This document shows positions 33,764 through 43,432 of a stretch of 64,000 nucleotides of DNA, piece by piece. The position numbers and the translations under genes were made by a program. The DNA lies in NCBI RefSeq assembly GCF_012516375.2, contig NZ_CP051204.2, positions 248,001 to 312,000 on the forward strand, read 5' to 3'. The notes beneath the pieces were generated by a model. It was not told the DNA's origin, ran no database searches, and was given only the letters and a program-made list of their open reading frames with translations. This stretch comes from Chitinophaga oryzae. Lineage in GTDB: Bacteria; Bacteroidota; Bacteroidia; Chitinophagales; Chitinophagaceae. The stretch's first letter is position 1, and every line of letters starts with the position of its first letter.

Positions 33764-34351
33764 TCACACCCAGCGCTCCACCATCGCCAACCCCACCACC
33801 GCCATCACGCCATAATCCTTAAACTCGCTCCGCATCACCTGCAGCGCTTTCCCCATGTGTTTTTCCACGGCCTTCACGGAGATGCCTAAACGTTCTGCTA
33901 TTTCCTTATAGGACAATTCATCTCTCCTGCTCAGTAAAAATATCTCCCGGCTGCGTTCTGAAAGCCGGTCCAGCGCTTCGCCAAAACGTTTCTCCAGCAG
34001 CTGCAGGTCGTAGTTACAGGGACTTTCGGTGGATTCAGCAACGGTTAACTGCTGATGGTGCTGTTCATGAATAAGGGAGTTGCGCAGTTCGTTGAAGATG
34101 CGGTTCCGCAGCGCACTGTGCAGGTAGGCCCGCAGGTTGGTGATCTCGCTCAGGGACGAACGTTTGCGGTACAGGGTGAGGAACACTTCCTGCAGCAGGT
34201 CTTCCAGCAAATGCGGCACGGGCAGCTTTTTGAAAGCGGCCAGGTATAGTATACGGGCATGGCGGTCGTACAACGTTTTAAAGGCGCTGTTATCGTCGTG
34301 TGCCAGCAGGACTATCAGTTCGTGGTCGGATAAGGTGGAATACTCGATCAT
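33764..34351 (-). CDS. ECF-type RNA polymerase sigma factor (FecI-like)
   Basis: The 195-residue protein starts MIEYSTLSDHEL. It has sigma region 2 (LYDRHARILYLAAFKKL, then LEDLLQEVFLTLY) and region 4 (LSERSREIFLLSRRDELSYKEIAERLGISVKAVEKH). This is the Bacteroidota FecI-like group that works with FecR and an STN-domain SusC. It faces away from the fecR gene, with 104 nt between starts, rather than preceding it in one operon. The ATG at 34351 is preferred because the frame opens at TTG. Confidence 0.88.
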   Translation of the reverse strand: MIEYSTLSDHELIVLLAHDDNSAFKTLYDRHARILYLAAFKKLPVPHLLEDLLQEVFLTLYRKRSSLSEITNLRAYLHSALRNRIFNELRNSLIHEQHHQQLTVAESTESPCNYDLQLLEKRFGEALDRLSERSREIFLLSRRDELSYKEIAERLGISVKAVEKHMGKALQVMRSEFKDYGVMAVVGLAMVERWV

Positions 34352-34455
34352 TCGGGGCAAAAGTTAAAAAAATTAAGGCGATGTTGATGCTATCTCCCTA
34401 AAAAAGACCAAAGAAGGGGGTAGGGTGGGTAAAAAGTTATGTGTCTTATAGAGGT

Positions 34456-35436
34456 ATGCAACCAGATACCACCGATCGGCAGCTGCTGGAGCTGCTGGAT
34501 AAATACCTGAAGGGGCACTGTACGGAACAGGAGCGGCAGCTGCTGGAGTCCTGGTACGAGGCCTATGAATCCCGGCTGGCGGATAACGGCCCGGCGGAGG
34601 TGCCGGCGCTGTACGACGGTATGGTGGCGCAGCTGCAGGCCGAAAAGGTATGGGCGGCGCCGGTTAAAAAGATACGTAGCTGGTGGAAAGCCGCGGCCGC
34701 AGTGCTGGTATTGGTCGCCGGGGCCACGCTGGCATGGGTGATATGGCCTTCCCGGATGCAGGAGGTGCGCACCCTGGCAGGGCATCACCGGCAGGTGACC
34801 CTCCCCGACGGCACGCAGGTATGGCTTAATGTCAGCAGCAGCCTGAAATACAGCGCCGGCATGAAAAACGCTCAGCGCGACGTATACCTGGAAGGCGAAG
34901 GCTATTTCGACGTGGCCACTAACGACCTCCACCCTTTTATCATCCATACGAAAGATATCACCGTGAAGGTGCTGGGCACCCGGTTCAACCTGAAAGCCTA
35001 TAACGGCGAATCGCTGGAAACAGCCCTGCTGCAGGGTAAGGTGGCGGTAAGCCTGAACAGCCTGCCGGAAAAATCACTGCAGCTGGCGCCGCAACAGAAA
35101 CTGACGTTGACCCGCAAAGCTGACGCGGAACAGGCCTCCGGGGAAGATTGGGGCGAGTTCATCGCGGAAGTGCAGCCCATCCAGCGGCAGGGCGAAACAG
35201 AAACCGGCTGGCAGAAAGACAAACTGGAATTCCACAATAAATCATTTTCCGAACTGGCGCGGATTATGGAAAGATGGTACGGCAAAACCATCCTGATAAA
35301 AGATGCATCGCTCAACAGCAACCGGTTCAACGGCACCTTCCGCCGGGAAGACGTGACCCGTGCGCTGAAAGCCCTGCAGCTGACCGCCGACTTTAACTAT
35401 AAAATCAAGGGAGATATAGTAATCATATATAAATAA
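34456..35436 (+). CDS. FecR-family anti-sigma factor
   Basis: The product of about 326 residues has a cytoplasmic N-terminal part (LLELLDKYLKGHCTEQERQLLESW), one membrane segment near residues 83-101 (AAAAVLVLVAGATLAWVIW), a periplasmic FecR domain (about 110-210: VTLPDGTQVWLNVSSSLKY, GEGYFDVA) and a C-terminal DUF4974-type domain. It would hold the divergent sigma factor inactive until the STN domain of the downstream SusC signals. A GTG at 34441 is an alternative start. The SusC gene follows after 189 nt. Confidence 0.9.
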   Translation: MQPDTTDRQLLELLDKYLKGHCTEQERQLLESWYEAYESRLADNGPAEVPALYDGMVAQLQAEKVWAAPVKKIRSWWKAAAAVLVLVAGATLAWVIWPSRMQEVRTLAGHHRQVTLPDGTQVWLNVSSSLKYSAGMKNAQRDVYLEGEGYFDVATNDLHPFIIHTKDITVKVLGTRFNLKAYNGESLETALLQGKVAVSLNSLPEKSLQLAPQQKLTLTRKADAEQASGEDWGEFIAEVQPIQRQGETETGWQKDKLEFHNKSFSELARIMERWYGKTILIKDASLNSNRFNGTFRREDVTRALKALQLTADFNYKIKGDIVIIYK

Positions 35437-35514
35437 TCAACCAAAAGAACAGAACAATGCCAATGTCCACATCTATTCCACAACCGGGCTAGCAGCGCCC
35501 CTATACATCAATAG

Positions 35515-35545
35515 AAAAGGGAAGTGCGGCTACACTCCCCTTTTT
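35515..35545 (+). terminator. Terminator-like hairpin between fecR and susC
   Basis: AAAAGGGAAGTG and CACTCCCCTTTT form a stem with one mismatch, a 6-nt loop and a T run. It lies 78 nt after the fecR stop and 80 nt before the SusC start, so SusC needs read-through or its own promoter. No TAnnTTTG was found there, consistent with an ECF-type promoter. Confidence 0.75.
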
Positions 35546-35625
35546 GCCGTCAAACATGGAATGAAACAACATTTTCCGTGCGGGAAGTCATGTGTTTCAA
35601 ATTGTCTAACATTCAAATCAAATGT

Positions 35626-38600
35626 ATGAAAAAAAAGCTGTGTCCACAACCAGCCATTCCCCGGTCTTTATTGAGAAAAACACTATTGTGTATGAAGCTT
35701 TGCCTGTTACTGATGACTGCTTTTGTCCTGCAATTGCGCGCGGCAGTGTATTCACAAACCCGTTTTTCCATCAACAGCAAACAGATGGAAATGCGCCGGC
35801 TGCTCGAATGGATCGAAACCAAAAGCAGCTACCGCTTTCTCTATAACTTTAAAACATTTCCCGCCACGGATAAAGTCGATGTGAACTTCGACAATGCCAC
35901 GCTGCCGGCTATCCTCGACGGGGTACTGCAAAAATCCTATACCTACCGCATCCTGGAAGATAACCTCGTGGTCATCTCCCCCGCTGAAAAGCAACAGGAT
36001 ATCACCGTAAAAGGGAAAGTGGTGGGCAACAACGGCGTGGAGCTGATAGGCGTAAGCATACAACTGAAAGGTACCAGCCGCGGCACCGCCACCGACGAGC
36101 ACGGTAACTTCTCCATCAATACCCCCGCCAACGGCGTGCTGATCATCTCCTATGTGGGATACGCCTCCCAGGAAGTACCTGTCAACGGGAAAACACAACT
36201 CAGCACCATCACCCTGAAAGCCTCCGACGCAGGCCTTAACGAAGTGGTGGTACTGGGCTACGGCCAGAAACAGATACGGCAAAGCGTTACCGGCGCTATC
36301 AGCAGTATTCAGACCAAGGAACTGAAACAAAGCCCGGTAGCCAACCTCACCAACGCACTGGCAGGACGTCTGCCCGGCCTTATCACGGCCCAGCGCTCCG
36401 GCCGTCCCGGCTCCGACTACTCCCAGCTGTTCATCCGCGGTATCAACACCACCGGCGCCACCAACCCGCTGATCGTGATCGACGGCCTCCCCCGTGGTAA
36501 CGCCGACCTCGGCCAGCTGGACGCCAACGAAATAGAATCCGTGACCATCCTGAAAGACGCCTCCTCCACCGCCCTATACGGTATTCAGGGAGCAAACGGT
36601 ATCGTGCTCGTGACCACCAAACGCGGACAGGACGGCCCTCCCAACATACAGATCAACGGCCAATACGCCCTGCAGCAACCGACCACCTTCCCCCGCTTCC
36701 TGGACTCTTACCGCTCCGGCCTCCTGCAAAACGAAGCAGCTAAAAATGACGGCATGCTGCCGGTATGGTCGGATCAGCAACTGGAATATTTCCGCACCGG
36801 CCTCAAACCTTATGACTATCCCAATACCGACTGGTACAACGAATTGATCAGGAACTTCTCCCCGCAGAAAACCCTGAATATGAATATCAGCGGCGGCTCC
36901 AAATACGTACGGTACTTCGTGTCCGGCTCTTACCTCCGCCAGGAACCCCTCTATAAACACGCCAATGAAAATATCTACGGCATCAAATACAAATACGACC
37001 GCTTCAACTTCCGCTCTAACGTGGACATCACCCTGGATAAAAACACCGACCTGCAGGTAGACCTGGCCTCCCGCCTCGAAAACCGCACCGGTCCCTCCTC
37101 CGACAGGGCCGATTTTGAATTCCTCTGGGTGGTACTGTCGCAAATGACCAACAACCTCACGCCGGTGAAGAATCCTGACGGCAGCATCGCCTCCGGCAAT
37201 ATGCGGGAAGATTTCTACAACCCTTACGGCCTGCTTACCCGCAACGGCTACCTGGACGCCTACTGGCACAGCACCAACGGTAGCGTAGCACTTACCCGCA
37301 AACTGGATTTCATCACGCCCGGCCTGAAAGTAAAAGGCCTCTTTACCTTCGAAAACTACGGCACCATCAACGTGGCGTTCGACCAGGAATTTGATTCCTA
37401 TCGCTATAAAACGGTTCCCGGTACCGGCGGCGGCACCTACTCCCAACACCGCGCCGCTACCAGCCTGCAACGCTCCGGCGCCACCAGCGGCGAACGTTAT
37501 TACTACTACGATGTGAAACTGATGTACGACCGCGATTTCGCTAAACATTCACTGGGCGGCCTGTTGCTGTTCAACCGCAACTACCGCTCCCAGTCCGGCG
37601 ATCTGCCAAGGGTATACGAAGGCTACGTAGGCCGTTTAACCTACAACTACGATAAAAAATACTACCTCGAATTCAACGCCGGCTACAACGGCTCCGAGAA
37701 CTTCCCTCCCGGCCGCCGTTATGGCTTCTTCCCCGCAGTGTCTGCGGCCTGGATGGTCAGCAATGAGCGCTTCATGCCCAAAGATGGCGCCCTCAGCTAT
37801 CTGAAACTGCGATTCTCCCACGGCTATGTGGGCAACGACCTGGTGGGCAACGGCCGCTGGCTCTATATCTCCGACTTCGCGAAAACCGGTGGCTTTACCT
37901 TCGGCAGCGTAGCCTCCGGTGTAGGCGGCTATGTGGAAAACAGGATCGGTAATACCGCTATCACCTGGGAAAAAGCATCTAAAACAGACCTTGGTATAGA
38001 AACAGGGTTCCTCAAAGACAAGATAAAACTGAACATGGACGTGTTCCGCGAGCTGCGGAGCGACATCCTTACACAGGCCGGCTCCATACCTGCTTATCTC
38101 GGCATCACGGCGGCACTTAACCGCAACCTGGGCCGCGTGGTCAACAGAGGCGTGGAGGTAGAACTGAATATGAACACCAATATCCGGCAGGTAGGCGTTT
38201 TCGTGAAAGCCAACTACCAGTACGTAAAAAACAAAATACTGGAGATGGATGAGCCCAAGCTGGCTTACGCTCACCAGAGCCAGGTCGGTAATCCTATCGG
38301 CTATGGTCTGGGATATATCGCGGAAGGCCTTTTCCAGAGCAAAGACGAAATCGCTAAAAGCCCTAAACAGACCTTTGCTCCGCTGATACCGGGAGATATT
38401 AAATACAAAGACATCGATAACAACGGAATTATTAACGAAGCAGACCGTGTGATGCTGCCCATGCTGAACGTGCCCACCGGCTACTTTGGCGTTACGCTGG
38501 GAGTGGATTACAAGGGACTCGATGTCAGCGTACTGTTCCAGGGCGCTACCGGCGGCCGCCAGATGTACTCCGCACAGCTGGTGTACAACTACCGCGAAAG

Positions 38601-38961
38601 CTACCGCCCTATCCATGAAGGCCGCTGGACACCGGAGACGGCGGACAAAGCCACCTTCCCGGCCCTGCATCTTGTTGAAAGCAATATGTCCAACAACTTC
38701 ATCAGCTCCTCCTACTGGATCAGGAAAACCGATTATATAAAGCTGAAAAACCTGGAGATCGGCTACCGGCTGCCACGCGAATGGGTGAAGAGAGTCAAGC
38801 TGAAAAGCGCGCGTATATACGTGAACGGTATGAACCTGGTAAGCTGGGACAATGTCAAAGACCTGGGCGTGGATCCCGAGGCCAATACGGCAGACCGCTG
38901 GGGATGGCAGCCCTACCCTATCATGCGCATATATAACGCCGGCATTACCATCAACCTTTAA
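35626..38961 (+). CDS. SusC/RagA TonB-dependent receptor with STN signalling domain
   Basis: The product of about 1111 residues has a signal peptide, an STN domain (about residues 45-115: FSINSKQMEMRRLLEWIE, FLYNF), a carboxypeptidase-like domain (about 125-205), a TonB plug (LNEVVVLGYGQ then QITGA-type segment, about 215-335) and a 22-strand-type barrel ending MRIYNAGITINL. SusC partners with SusD to import oligosaccharides in a TonB-dependent way; the STN domain links uptake to the FecR/sigma pair upstream. The ATG at 35626 (MKKKLCPQP) is chosen over in-frame starts back to 35524; MKLCLLL is a shorter option. susD begins 9 nt on. Confidence 0.95.
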   Translation: MKKKLCPQPAIPRSLLRKTLLCMKLCLLLMTAFVLQLRAAVYSQTRFSINSKQMEMRRLLEWIETKSSYRFLYNFKTFPATDKVDVNFDNATLPAILDGVLQKSYTYRILEDNLVVISPAEKQQDITVKGKVVGNNGVELIGVSIQLKGTSRGTATDEHGNFSINTPANGVLIISYVGYASQEVPVNGKTQLSTITLKASDAGLNEVVVLGYGQKQIRQSVTGAISSIQTKELKQSPVANLTNALAGRLPGLITAQRSGRPGSDYSQLFIRGINTTGATNPLIVIDGLPRGNADLGQLDANEIESVTILKDASSTALYGIQGANGIVLVTTKRGQDGPPNIQINGQYALQQPTTFPRFLDSYRSGLLQNEAAKNDGMLPVWSDQQLEYFRTGLKPYDYPNTDWYNELIRNFSPQKTLNMNISGGSKYVRYFVSGSYLRQEPLYKHANENIYGIKYKYDRFNFRSNVDITLDKNTDLQVDLASRLENRTGPSSDRADFEFLWVVLSQMTNNLTPVKNPDGSIASGNMREDFYNPYGLLTRNGYLDAYWHSTNGSVALTRKLDFITPGLKVKGLFTFENYGTINVAFDQEFDSYRYKTVPGTGGGTYSQHRAATSLQRSGATSGERYYYYDVKLMYDRDFAKHSLGGLLLFNRNYRSQSGDLPRVYEGYVGRLTYNYDKKYYLEFNAGYNGSENFPPGRRYGFFPAVSAAWMVSNERFMPKDGALSYLKLRFSHGYVGNDLVGNGRWLYISDFAKTGGFTFGSVASGVGGYVENRIGNTAITWEKASKTDLGIETGFLKDKIKLNMDVFRELRSDILTQAGSIPAYLGITAALNRNLGRVVNRGVEVELNMNTNIRQVGVFVKANYQYVKNKILEMDEPKLAYAHQSQVGNPIGYGLGYIAEGLFQSKDEIAKSPKQTFAPLIPGDIKYKDIDNNGIINEADRVMLPMLNVPTGYFGVTLGVDYKGLDVSVLFQGATGGRQMYSAQLVYNYRESYRPIHEGRWTPETADKATFPALHLVESNMSNNFISSSYWIRKTDYIKLKNLEIGYRLPREWVKRVKLKSARIYVNGMNLVSWDNVKDLGVDPEANTADRWGWQPYPIMRIYNAGITINL

Positions 38962-38970
38962 ACCACGATC

Positions 38971-40617
38971 ATGAAACTAACAGTGAAAATTAGAACAGGT
39001 ATACTGTCAGCGCTGATATTATGTGTCTGCGCGTGCAAGAAAAATTACCTCGACAGGAAACCCAGTGACCTGATCACGGAGGAAGAGGTGTTTAAAAATA
39101 TTGAGAATGCGGAACGCTTTGTAAATACTACCTATCAAAGCCTGCCCGATATGTTTCAGCCCTGGGGATGGCCACTGAGCAGCGCCACGGATGAAACCAA
39201 CCAGGCCATAGACAACTCCAGCGCTGACGCAGGAAGTTTTAACACGGGGTCCATGAGCCCGTCCAATTTCCCGCTTGCCGGGCAATGGACCGAGTACTAT
39301 GGTAAAATACGCGCCTGTAACATCTTCCTGAAGAATTACGATAAAGTTCCCAACGATCCTACTTATCCCGACCGCCGCTCCCGGTTGAAGGGCGAAATAC
39401 TGTTGCTGCGGGCTTTCTATTATTTTCAGCTGGTTATCCGCTGGGGAGACGTACCGCTGCTAAACCAGGTGGAAAACCCATTCGATAACCCGGATGGCAT
39501 CTACTTTAAGCGTAACAGCATCGCGGATGTGCTGGGAGCGGTTATTAAAGATCTGGATGAAGCCACTACCCTGCTGCCGCCTACCTATGCGGAGCGTCCC
39601 AACAATTGGGGAAGAGCATCCAGGGTGATAGCGCTGTCGCTGAAAGGCCGTGCACTGCTGTATTTTGCCAGCCCGTTGTACAATCCTTCGAATGATCAGA
39701 ACCGCTGGACGCAGGCGGCCAACGCCTGTAAGGCGGCGCTGGATTCAGCGCTCAGCAACGGTTATACACTGAATGATAACTACGGAGAGATTTTCACGCA
39801 GTACTTCAACAAAGAAGTGATCTGGAGCAGGCCCGCGCCCGGCGCATTCGGCGACGGCGGCATAGACCGGGAAATGAACCCCCGCGGCGCCAACGGCTAT
39901 GGTAACGTGAACCCTATACAGGAGCTGGTAGATGATTACGAGATGGAAAGCACCGGGTTGCCGATCACCGATCCTGCTTCGGGCTATAACCCGCAACGGC
40001 CCTATGATGGCCGCGATAAACGCTTTTATGCAACTATCCTGTATCCGGGATGTATGTGGAAAGGCCGTCCGCTGAATCCTAACGGAGAAGACGTGCCCCG
40101 CCCCGGTCAGAACGCTACCGGCTACTGGCCCCGCAAGTATTTGCTGGAAGGGGTGAACCTGTTTGCAGGCACCGGCGCCACCGATCGTAAATGGGTGCTG
40201 ATACGGACTGCTGAACTGTACCTCAACTATGCAGAAGCTCAAAATGAAGTGGCAGGTCCCGGTGCAGAGGTATATAATGCCCTCAATGCTGTCAGAGGTC
40301 GTGCTGGTATCCCCGCTGTCAACAGCGGCACGAAAGAATCCCTGCGGGCACGCATCCGGCATGAAAGAAGGATAGAGCTGGCGCTGGAAGCGCACCGCTT
40401 CTGGGACGTACGCCGCTGGAAAATTGCGGAAGTTACGGACAACCGTGAAATACATGGCGTGACCGTTTCCGGCAGCGGAAATGTGACCTACAGCTACCCC
40501 GTAGTGGAAAAACGTGTTTTCGATGCTAAACGCGCTTACTGGTTGCCCGTTCCCCAGGCGGAAATGGACAAAGTGAGCGGCCGTAATCCGGAGTTTGTTC
40601 AGAACCCAGGCTGGTGA
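38971..40617 (+). CDS. SusD/RagB-family surface glycan-binding lipoprotein
   Basis: The 548-residue lipoprotein has a lipobox (CVCACKKNYLDRKP, modified Cys near residue 23-25) and the SusD fold: an N-terminal TPR-like region (LKGEILLLRAFYYFQLV), and a C-terminal signature with RIRHERRIELALEAHRFWDVRRW near 465-490. It would cap the SusC barrel and bind the substrate, inferred to be chitin or amino-sugar oligomers from the GH20 gene nearby. It follows SusC by 9 nt. Confidence 0.94.
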   Translation: MKLTVKIRTGILSALILCVCACKKNYLDRKPSDLITEEEVFKNIENAERFVNTTYQSLPDMFQPWGWPLSSATDETNQAIDNSSADAGSFNTGSMSPSNFPLAGQWTEYYGKIRACNIFLKNYDKVPNDPTYPDRRSRLKGEILLLRAFYYFQLVIRWGDVPLLNQVENPFDNPDGIYFKRNSIADVLGAVIKDLDEATTLLPPTYAERPNNWGRASRVIALSLKGRALLYFASPLYNPSNDQNRWTQAANACKAALDSALSNGYTLNDNYGEIFTQYFNKEVIWSRPAPGAFGDGGIDREMNPRGANGYGNVNPIQELVDDYEMESTGLPITDPASGYNPQRPYDGRDKRFYATILYPGCMWKGRPLNPNGEDVPRPGQNATGYWPRKYLLEGVNLFAGTGATDRKWVLIRTAELYLNYAEAQNEVAGPGAEVYNALNAVRGRAGIPAVNSGTKESLRARIRHERRIELALEAHRFWDVRRWKIAEVTDNREIHGVTVSGSGNVTYSYPVVEKRVFDAKRAYWLPVPQAEMDKVSGRNPEFVQNPGW

Positions 40618-40647
40618 TAAAGGCTTCATCCCAAAAACTAAGACAAC

Positions 40648-41928
40648 ATGAAACACATCCGATATTATCTGTTGCTGCTGCTGGGCGTACTGGTATTCAG
40701 CAGCTGCAAAAAAGACAAAGCATTTCAACACGATGCCTCGTCGCCGATTGTCATCGATAAATTCACGCCCGCTTCCGGCGGCGCCGGCACAGAAGTGCTC
40801 ATCTATGGCAATAATTTCAGCCTGGACACCAGTCGTGTAACCGTTACCGTTAACGGTGTAAAAGCATATGTGGAAGGCGTGGTGGAAGACCGTATCCTGG
40901 TCGTTATCCCCCGCAAGGCCGGTACCGGTAAGATAGTGGTTACTATCGACGGAAATGCAGGGACCAGCAAAGAGAATTTTAACTACCAGACGTCCTACGT
41001 AGTGAGCACCCTCGCGGGCAACGGTTCCGCGGGATATGCCGACGGTAAAGGCACTGCTGCCGCTTTTAACTTCGGTAACCGCTGCGGCCTCGATATCGAT
41101 GCCGATGGTAACCTGTATGTAGCGGAAGCGGAAAACCGCCGTATCCGTAAAATAGCGCCTGACGGGACTGTTACCACCCTCGCCGGCAGCGGGAAAAACG
41201 AATACGCGGAAGGCAAAGGCACCGCTGCTTCTTTCTTTCTGCCCATGGACGTGGTAGTGGACAAAGAGGGTAACATTTTCACCTCTGACCCTGCCGCCTG
41301 GACACTCCGCAAAATAACGCCCGACGGCACCACCTCCCTCGTGGGCTGGTTTGAAGCCTGGGGCATCGGTATCGATAAGAGAGACGGCACCATCTATTAC
41401 ACCGACGCCCGGAGCAATGGCAGCGTCTTTAAAGTAAAGCCGGATGGCACCGCCGATCAGATCATCACCGGGCTCTCCTATCCTTCCGATGTAGCGGTAG
41501 ACAGCAAGGGAAACCTCTTCGTGGTGGTGAACGGTAATTCCGTTATCCAGGAATATAAATACGGCACCTGGGAAAAAGGCGTGACCATCGGCCAATCCGG
41601 CGTGACCGGCCTGGTAAACGGCGCGGCCACTGACGCTAAATTCGAATATCCCTGGATGATAGCTACCGACGCGCATGACAACCTTTATATAGCCGGCAAC
41701 GGTACCTGGGACGGGTCTTCCGTTAATACCAACCAGTGTGTCCGCTTCGTAGCCGCCGGCACCTGGCAGGTGAGCACCTACACCGGTGGCAGCACTGCCG
41801 GCTTTGCAGACGGCACCGGCGCAGCTGCCTTGTTCTACGCCCCCACCGGCGTAACTGTAGGAAAAGATGGTACCGTCTACGTAGTAGACAGAAGAAATAA
41901 CCGCGTCAGAAAAGTAATCGCAGAATAA
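40648..41928 (+). CDS. TIG/IPT and NHL-repeat lipoprotein
   Basis: The 426-residue lipoprotein has lipobox FSSCKKD (Cys about 20), a TIG/IPT Ig-like domain (about residues 32-118: IDKFTPASGGAGTEVLIYGNNF) and five or so NHL beta-propeller repeats (GLDIDADGNLYVAEAENRRIRK through VGKDGTVYVVDRRNNRVRK). This architecture is common in SusCD loci as an accessory surface protein. It probably binds glycan or holds the complex; no enzyme motif is seen. Its stop overlaps the GH20 start by 1 nt. Confidence 0.88.
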   Translation: MKHIRYYLLLLLGVLVFSSCKKDKAFQHDASSPIVIDKFTPASGGAGTEVLIYGNNFSLDTSRVTVTVNGVKAYVEGVVEDRILVVIPRKAGTGKIVVTIDGNAGTSKENFNYQTSYVVSTLAGNGSAGYADGKGTAAAFNFGNRCGLDIDADGNLYVAEAENRRIRKIAPDGTVTTLAGSGKNEYAEGKGTAASFFLPMDVVVDKEGNIFTSDPAAWTLRKITPDGTTSLVGWFEAWGIGIDKRDGTIYYTDARSNGSVFKVKPDGTADQIITGLSYPSDVAVDSKGNLFVVVNGNSVIQEYKYGTWEKGVTIGQSGVTGLVNGAATDAKFEYPWMIATDAHDNLYIAGNGTWDGSSVNTNQCVRFVAAGTWQVSTYTGGSTAGFADGTGAAALFYAPTGVTVGKDGTVYVVDRRNNRVRKVIAE

Positions 41929-43064
41929 TGAGACAAAGACTTTTAAAATGGATGCTATTATGGGGAGGCATGGCTATCGCCCTGCAGCTCCATGCGCAGG
42001 ACAATCGCTCCTTTAAATGGAATGAACTGCCCATAAGAGGGCTGATGCTGAGTGTGCCGAACAAACAGGACATACCCATGTTGTGCGATTTTATCAGGAA
42101 GGCACTGCCGAAAGAAGGGGTGAATACCCTGGCCCTCCGGATTGAATTCTGGTATCAGTACGAATCACATCCCGAATTGGCAGAGCCTAACGCCATCAGC
42201 AAAGAAGGCTTGCAGCAGATTGTACAGGCCTGCCGCGACGCAAAAATCCGCTTCATTCCCATGATGAACCTGCTTGCTCACCAGAGCGAGCAAACGGAGA
42301 TCGGTCCTCTGCTGAAACACTACCCGCAGTTTGATGAATCACCGGATTACAATCCGCCGGTGCCCTGGAAAAACGGGGGCATGTTTGATTTCTACAGCAA
42401 ATGCCTCTGCCCGGCGCATCCGGATCTGCCAAAGGTCCTGTTCCCTGTTATGGATGAACTGATTGACGTATGCGGCGCTGATGCCCTGCATGTGGGACTG
42501 GACGAAGCCTGGATCATCGGGTATGATAAGTGCCCCCGTTGCGGTGGCCGTGATAAATCTGAAATACTGGCGGAATACATTCGCCTGCTGCACGCCCACT
42601 TAAAACAAAAGGGTTGCGAAATGTGGATGTGGAGCGACCGCCTGATAGATGGCAAAACCACCAATCTGCTGGCGTGGCAGGCAAGTATGAATGATACGCA
42701 CCGCGCTATTGACCACATCCCGAAAGATATCGTGATCACTGACTGGAAATATGAAAGCGCTCCCCCTACGCCGGCATATTTTGCGTTGAAAGGATTTAAT
42801 GTACTGGCCAGCGCCTGTGCCAAAACGGATGTTGCGCTGGCGCAGCTGGACCAGATACTGGCTGCCCGCAAAGACGGTACCCGTGCAGATTTCGCCTTGC
42901 CCGTGGCTGAGCGGATGAAAGGTGTTTTCGAAACGATGTGGGTTAATACCGCGGAATTTATCAATGCTTATTACGGCAAGGGCGAATTCAGGCCCGGCAC
43001 AAAAGATAATGCGGACACTTTTAAAGCGTTGTTTAAAAGTATCCGGGAAGCCGCCAAACGTTAA
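41928..43064 (+). CDS. GH20-like beta-N-acetylhexosaminidase
   Basis: The 378-residue protein has a signal peptide (ending LQLHAQ) and a TIM-barrel GH20-like core. The catalytic pair is in HVGLDEAW (Asp192, Glu193), matching the H-x-G-x-DE motif of family 20, where Asp assists the substrate N-acetyl group and Glu is the acid. It is shorter than most GH20 enzymes and lacks the usual N-terminal GH20b domain, so catalytic type is likely but substrate is inferred. Cys200/203 (CPRCGGRD) may bind metal. It ends the SusCD operon, overlapping the upstream stop by 1 nt (TAATG). Confidence 0.8.
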   Translation: MRQRLLKWMLLWGGMAIALQLHAQDNRSFKWNELPIRGLMLSVPNKQDIPMLCDFIRKALPKEGVNTLALRIEFWYQYESHPELAEPNAISKEGLQQIVQACRDAKIRFIPMMNLLAHQSEQTEIGPLLKHYPQFDESPDYNPPVPWKNGGMFDFYSKCLCPAHPDLPKVLFPVMDELIDVCGADALHVGLDEAWIIGYDKCPRCGGRDKSEILAEYIRLLHAHLKQKGCEMWMWSDRLIDGKTTNLLAWQASMNDTHRAIDHIPKDIVITDWKYESAPPTPAYFALKGFNVLASACAKTDVALAQLDQILAARKDGTRADFALPVAERMKGVFETMWVNTAEFINAYYGKGEFRPGTKDNADTFKALFKSIREAAKR

Positions 43065-43090
43065 CCATAACCGTGGAATTCTCAAAGTAC

Positions 43091-43116
43091 GGGGCGCTCT
43101 TTTCCAGGGGCGCCCC
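43091..43116. terminator. Convergent hairpin after the GH20 gene
   Basis: GGGGCGC and GCGCCCC form a 7-bp GC stem with a 12-nt loop, between the GH20-like gene and the convergent DUF1330 gene. Confidence 0.6.
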
Positions 43117-43123
43117 GCTTGTA

Positions 43124-43426
43124 TTAAGAAGTGAAGGCTTGCACCAGTACCATGGTGCAGTTGCGGACGGATTTTAGCCGGATGGCTTTAAGTGGCTGAT
43201 ATTCCGGGTCCTCGTAACATTGAAGCGCCGCTTCGGATGAAGGAAACCGGATAATGGCGTTCATCATGCGGGGGCTGCCTTCCACGGCCACGCCCGCAAG
43301 GTCGGAGGCCACTACCGAAGCGCCGTATTTCTCCAGCAGTGTCATTACCGCCGGAGGGTATTGACTGAATAGCTCCATGTCCACAATGTCGTAACTGTTA
43401 ATATAATAGGCTGCTGCCATGTGCAT
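43124..43426 (-). CDS. DUF1330-domain protein
   Basis: The 100-residue protein has the DUF1330 pattern (AAYYINSYDIVDMELFSQYPPAVMTLLEKYG; RFPSSEAALQCYEDPEYQPLKAIR), a dimeric ferredoxin-like fold also found in EthD and monooxygenase families. Function is unknown. Met3 at 43420 is an alternative start. It follows the DinB gene by 6 nt or so on the same strand. Confidence 0.82.
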   Translation of the reverse strand: MHMAAAYYINSYDIVDMELFSQYPPAVMTLLEKYGASVVASDLAGVAVEGSPRMMNAIIRFPSSEAALQCYEDPEYQPLKAIRLKSVRNCTMVLVQAFTS

Positions 43427-43432
43427 AAAAAT

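Noticed and set aside
39745..41676. 643-codon minus-strand ORF opposite susD and the NHL gene
   Set aside because: It spans the antisense of two well-supported lipoprotein genes and matches no family.
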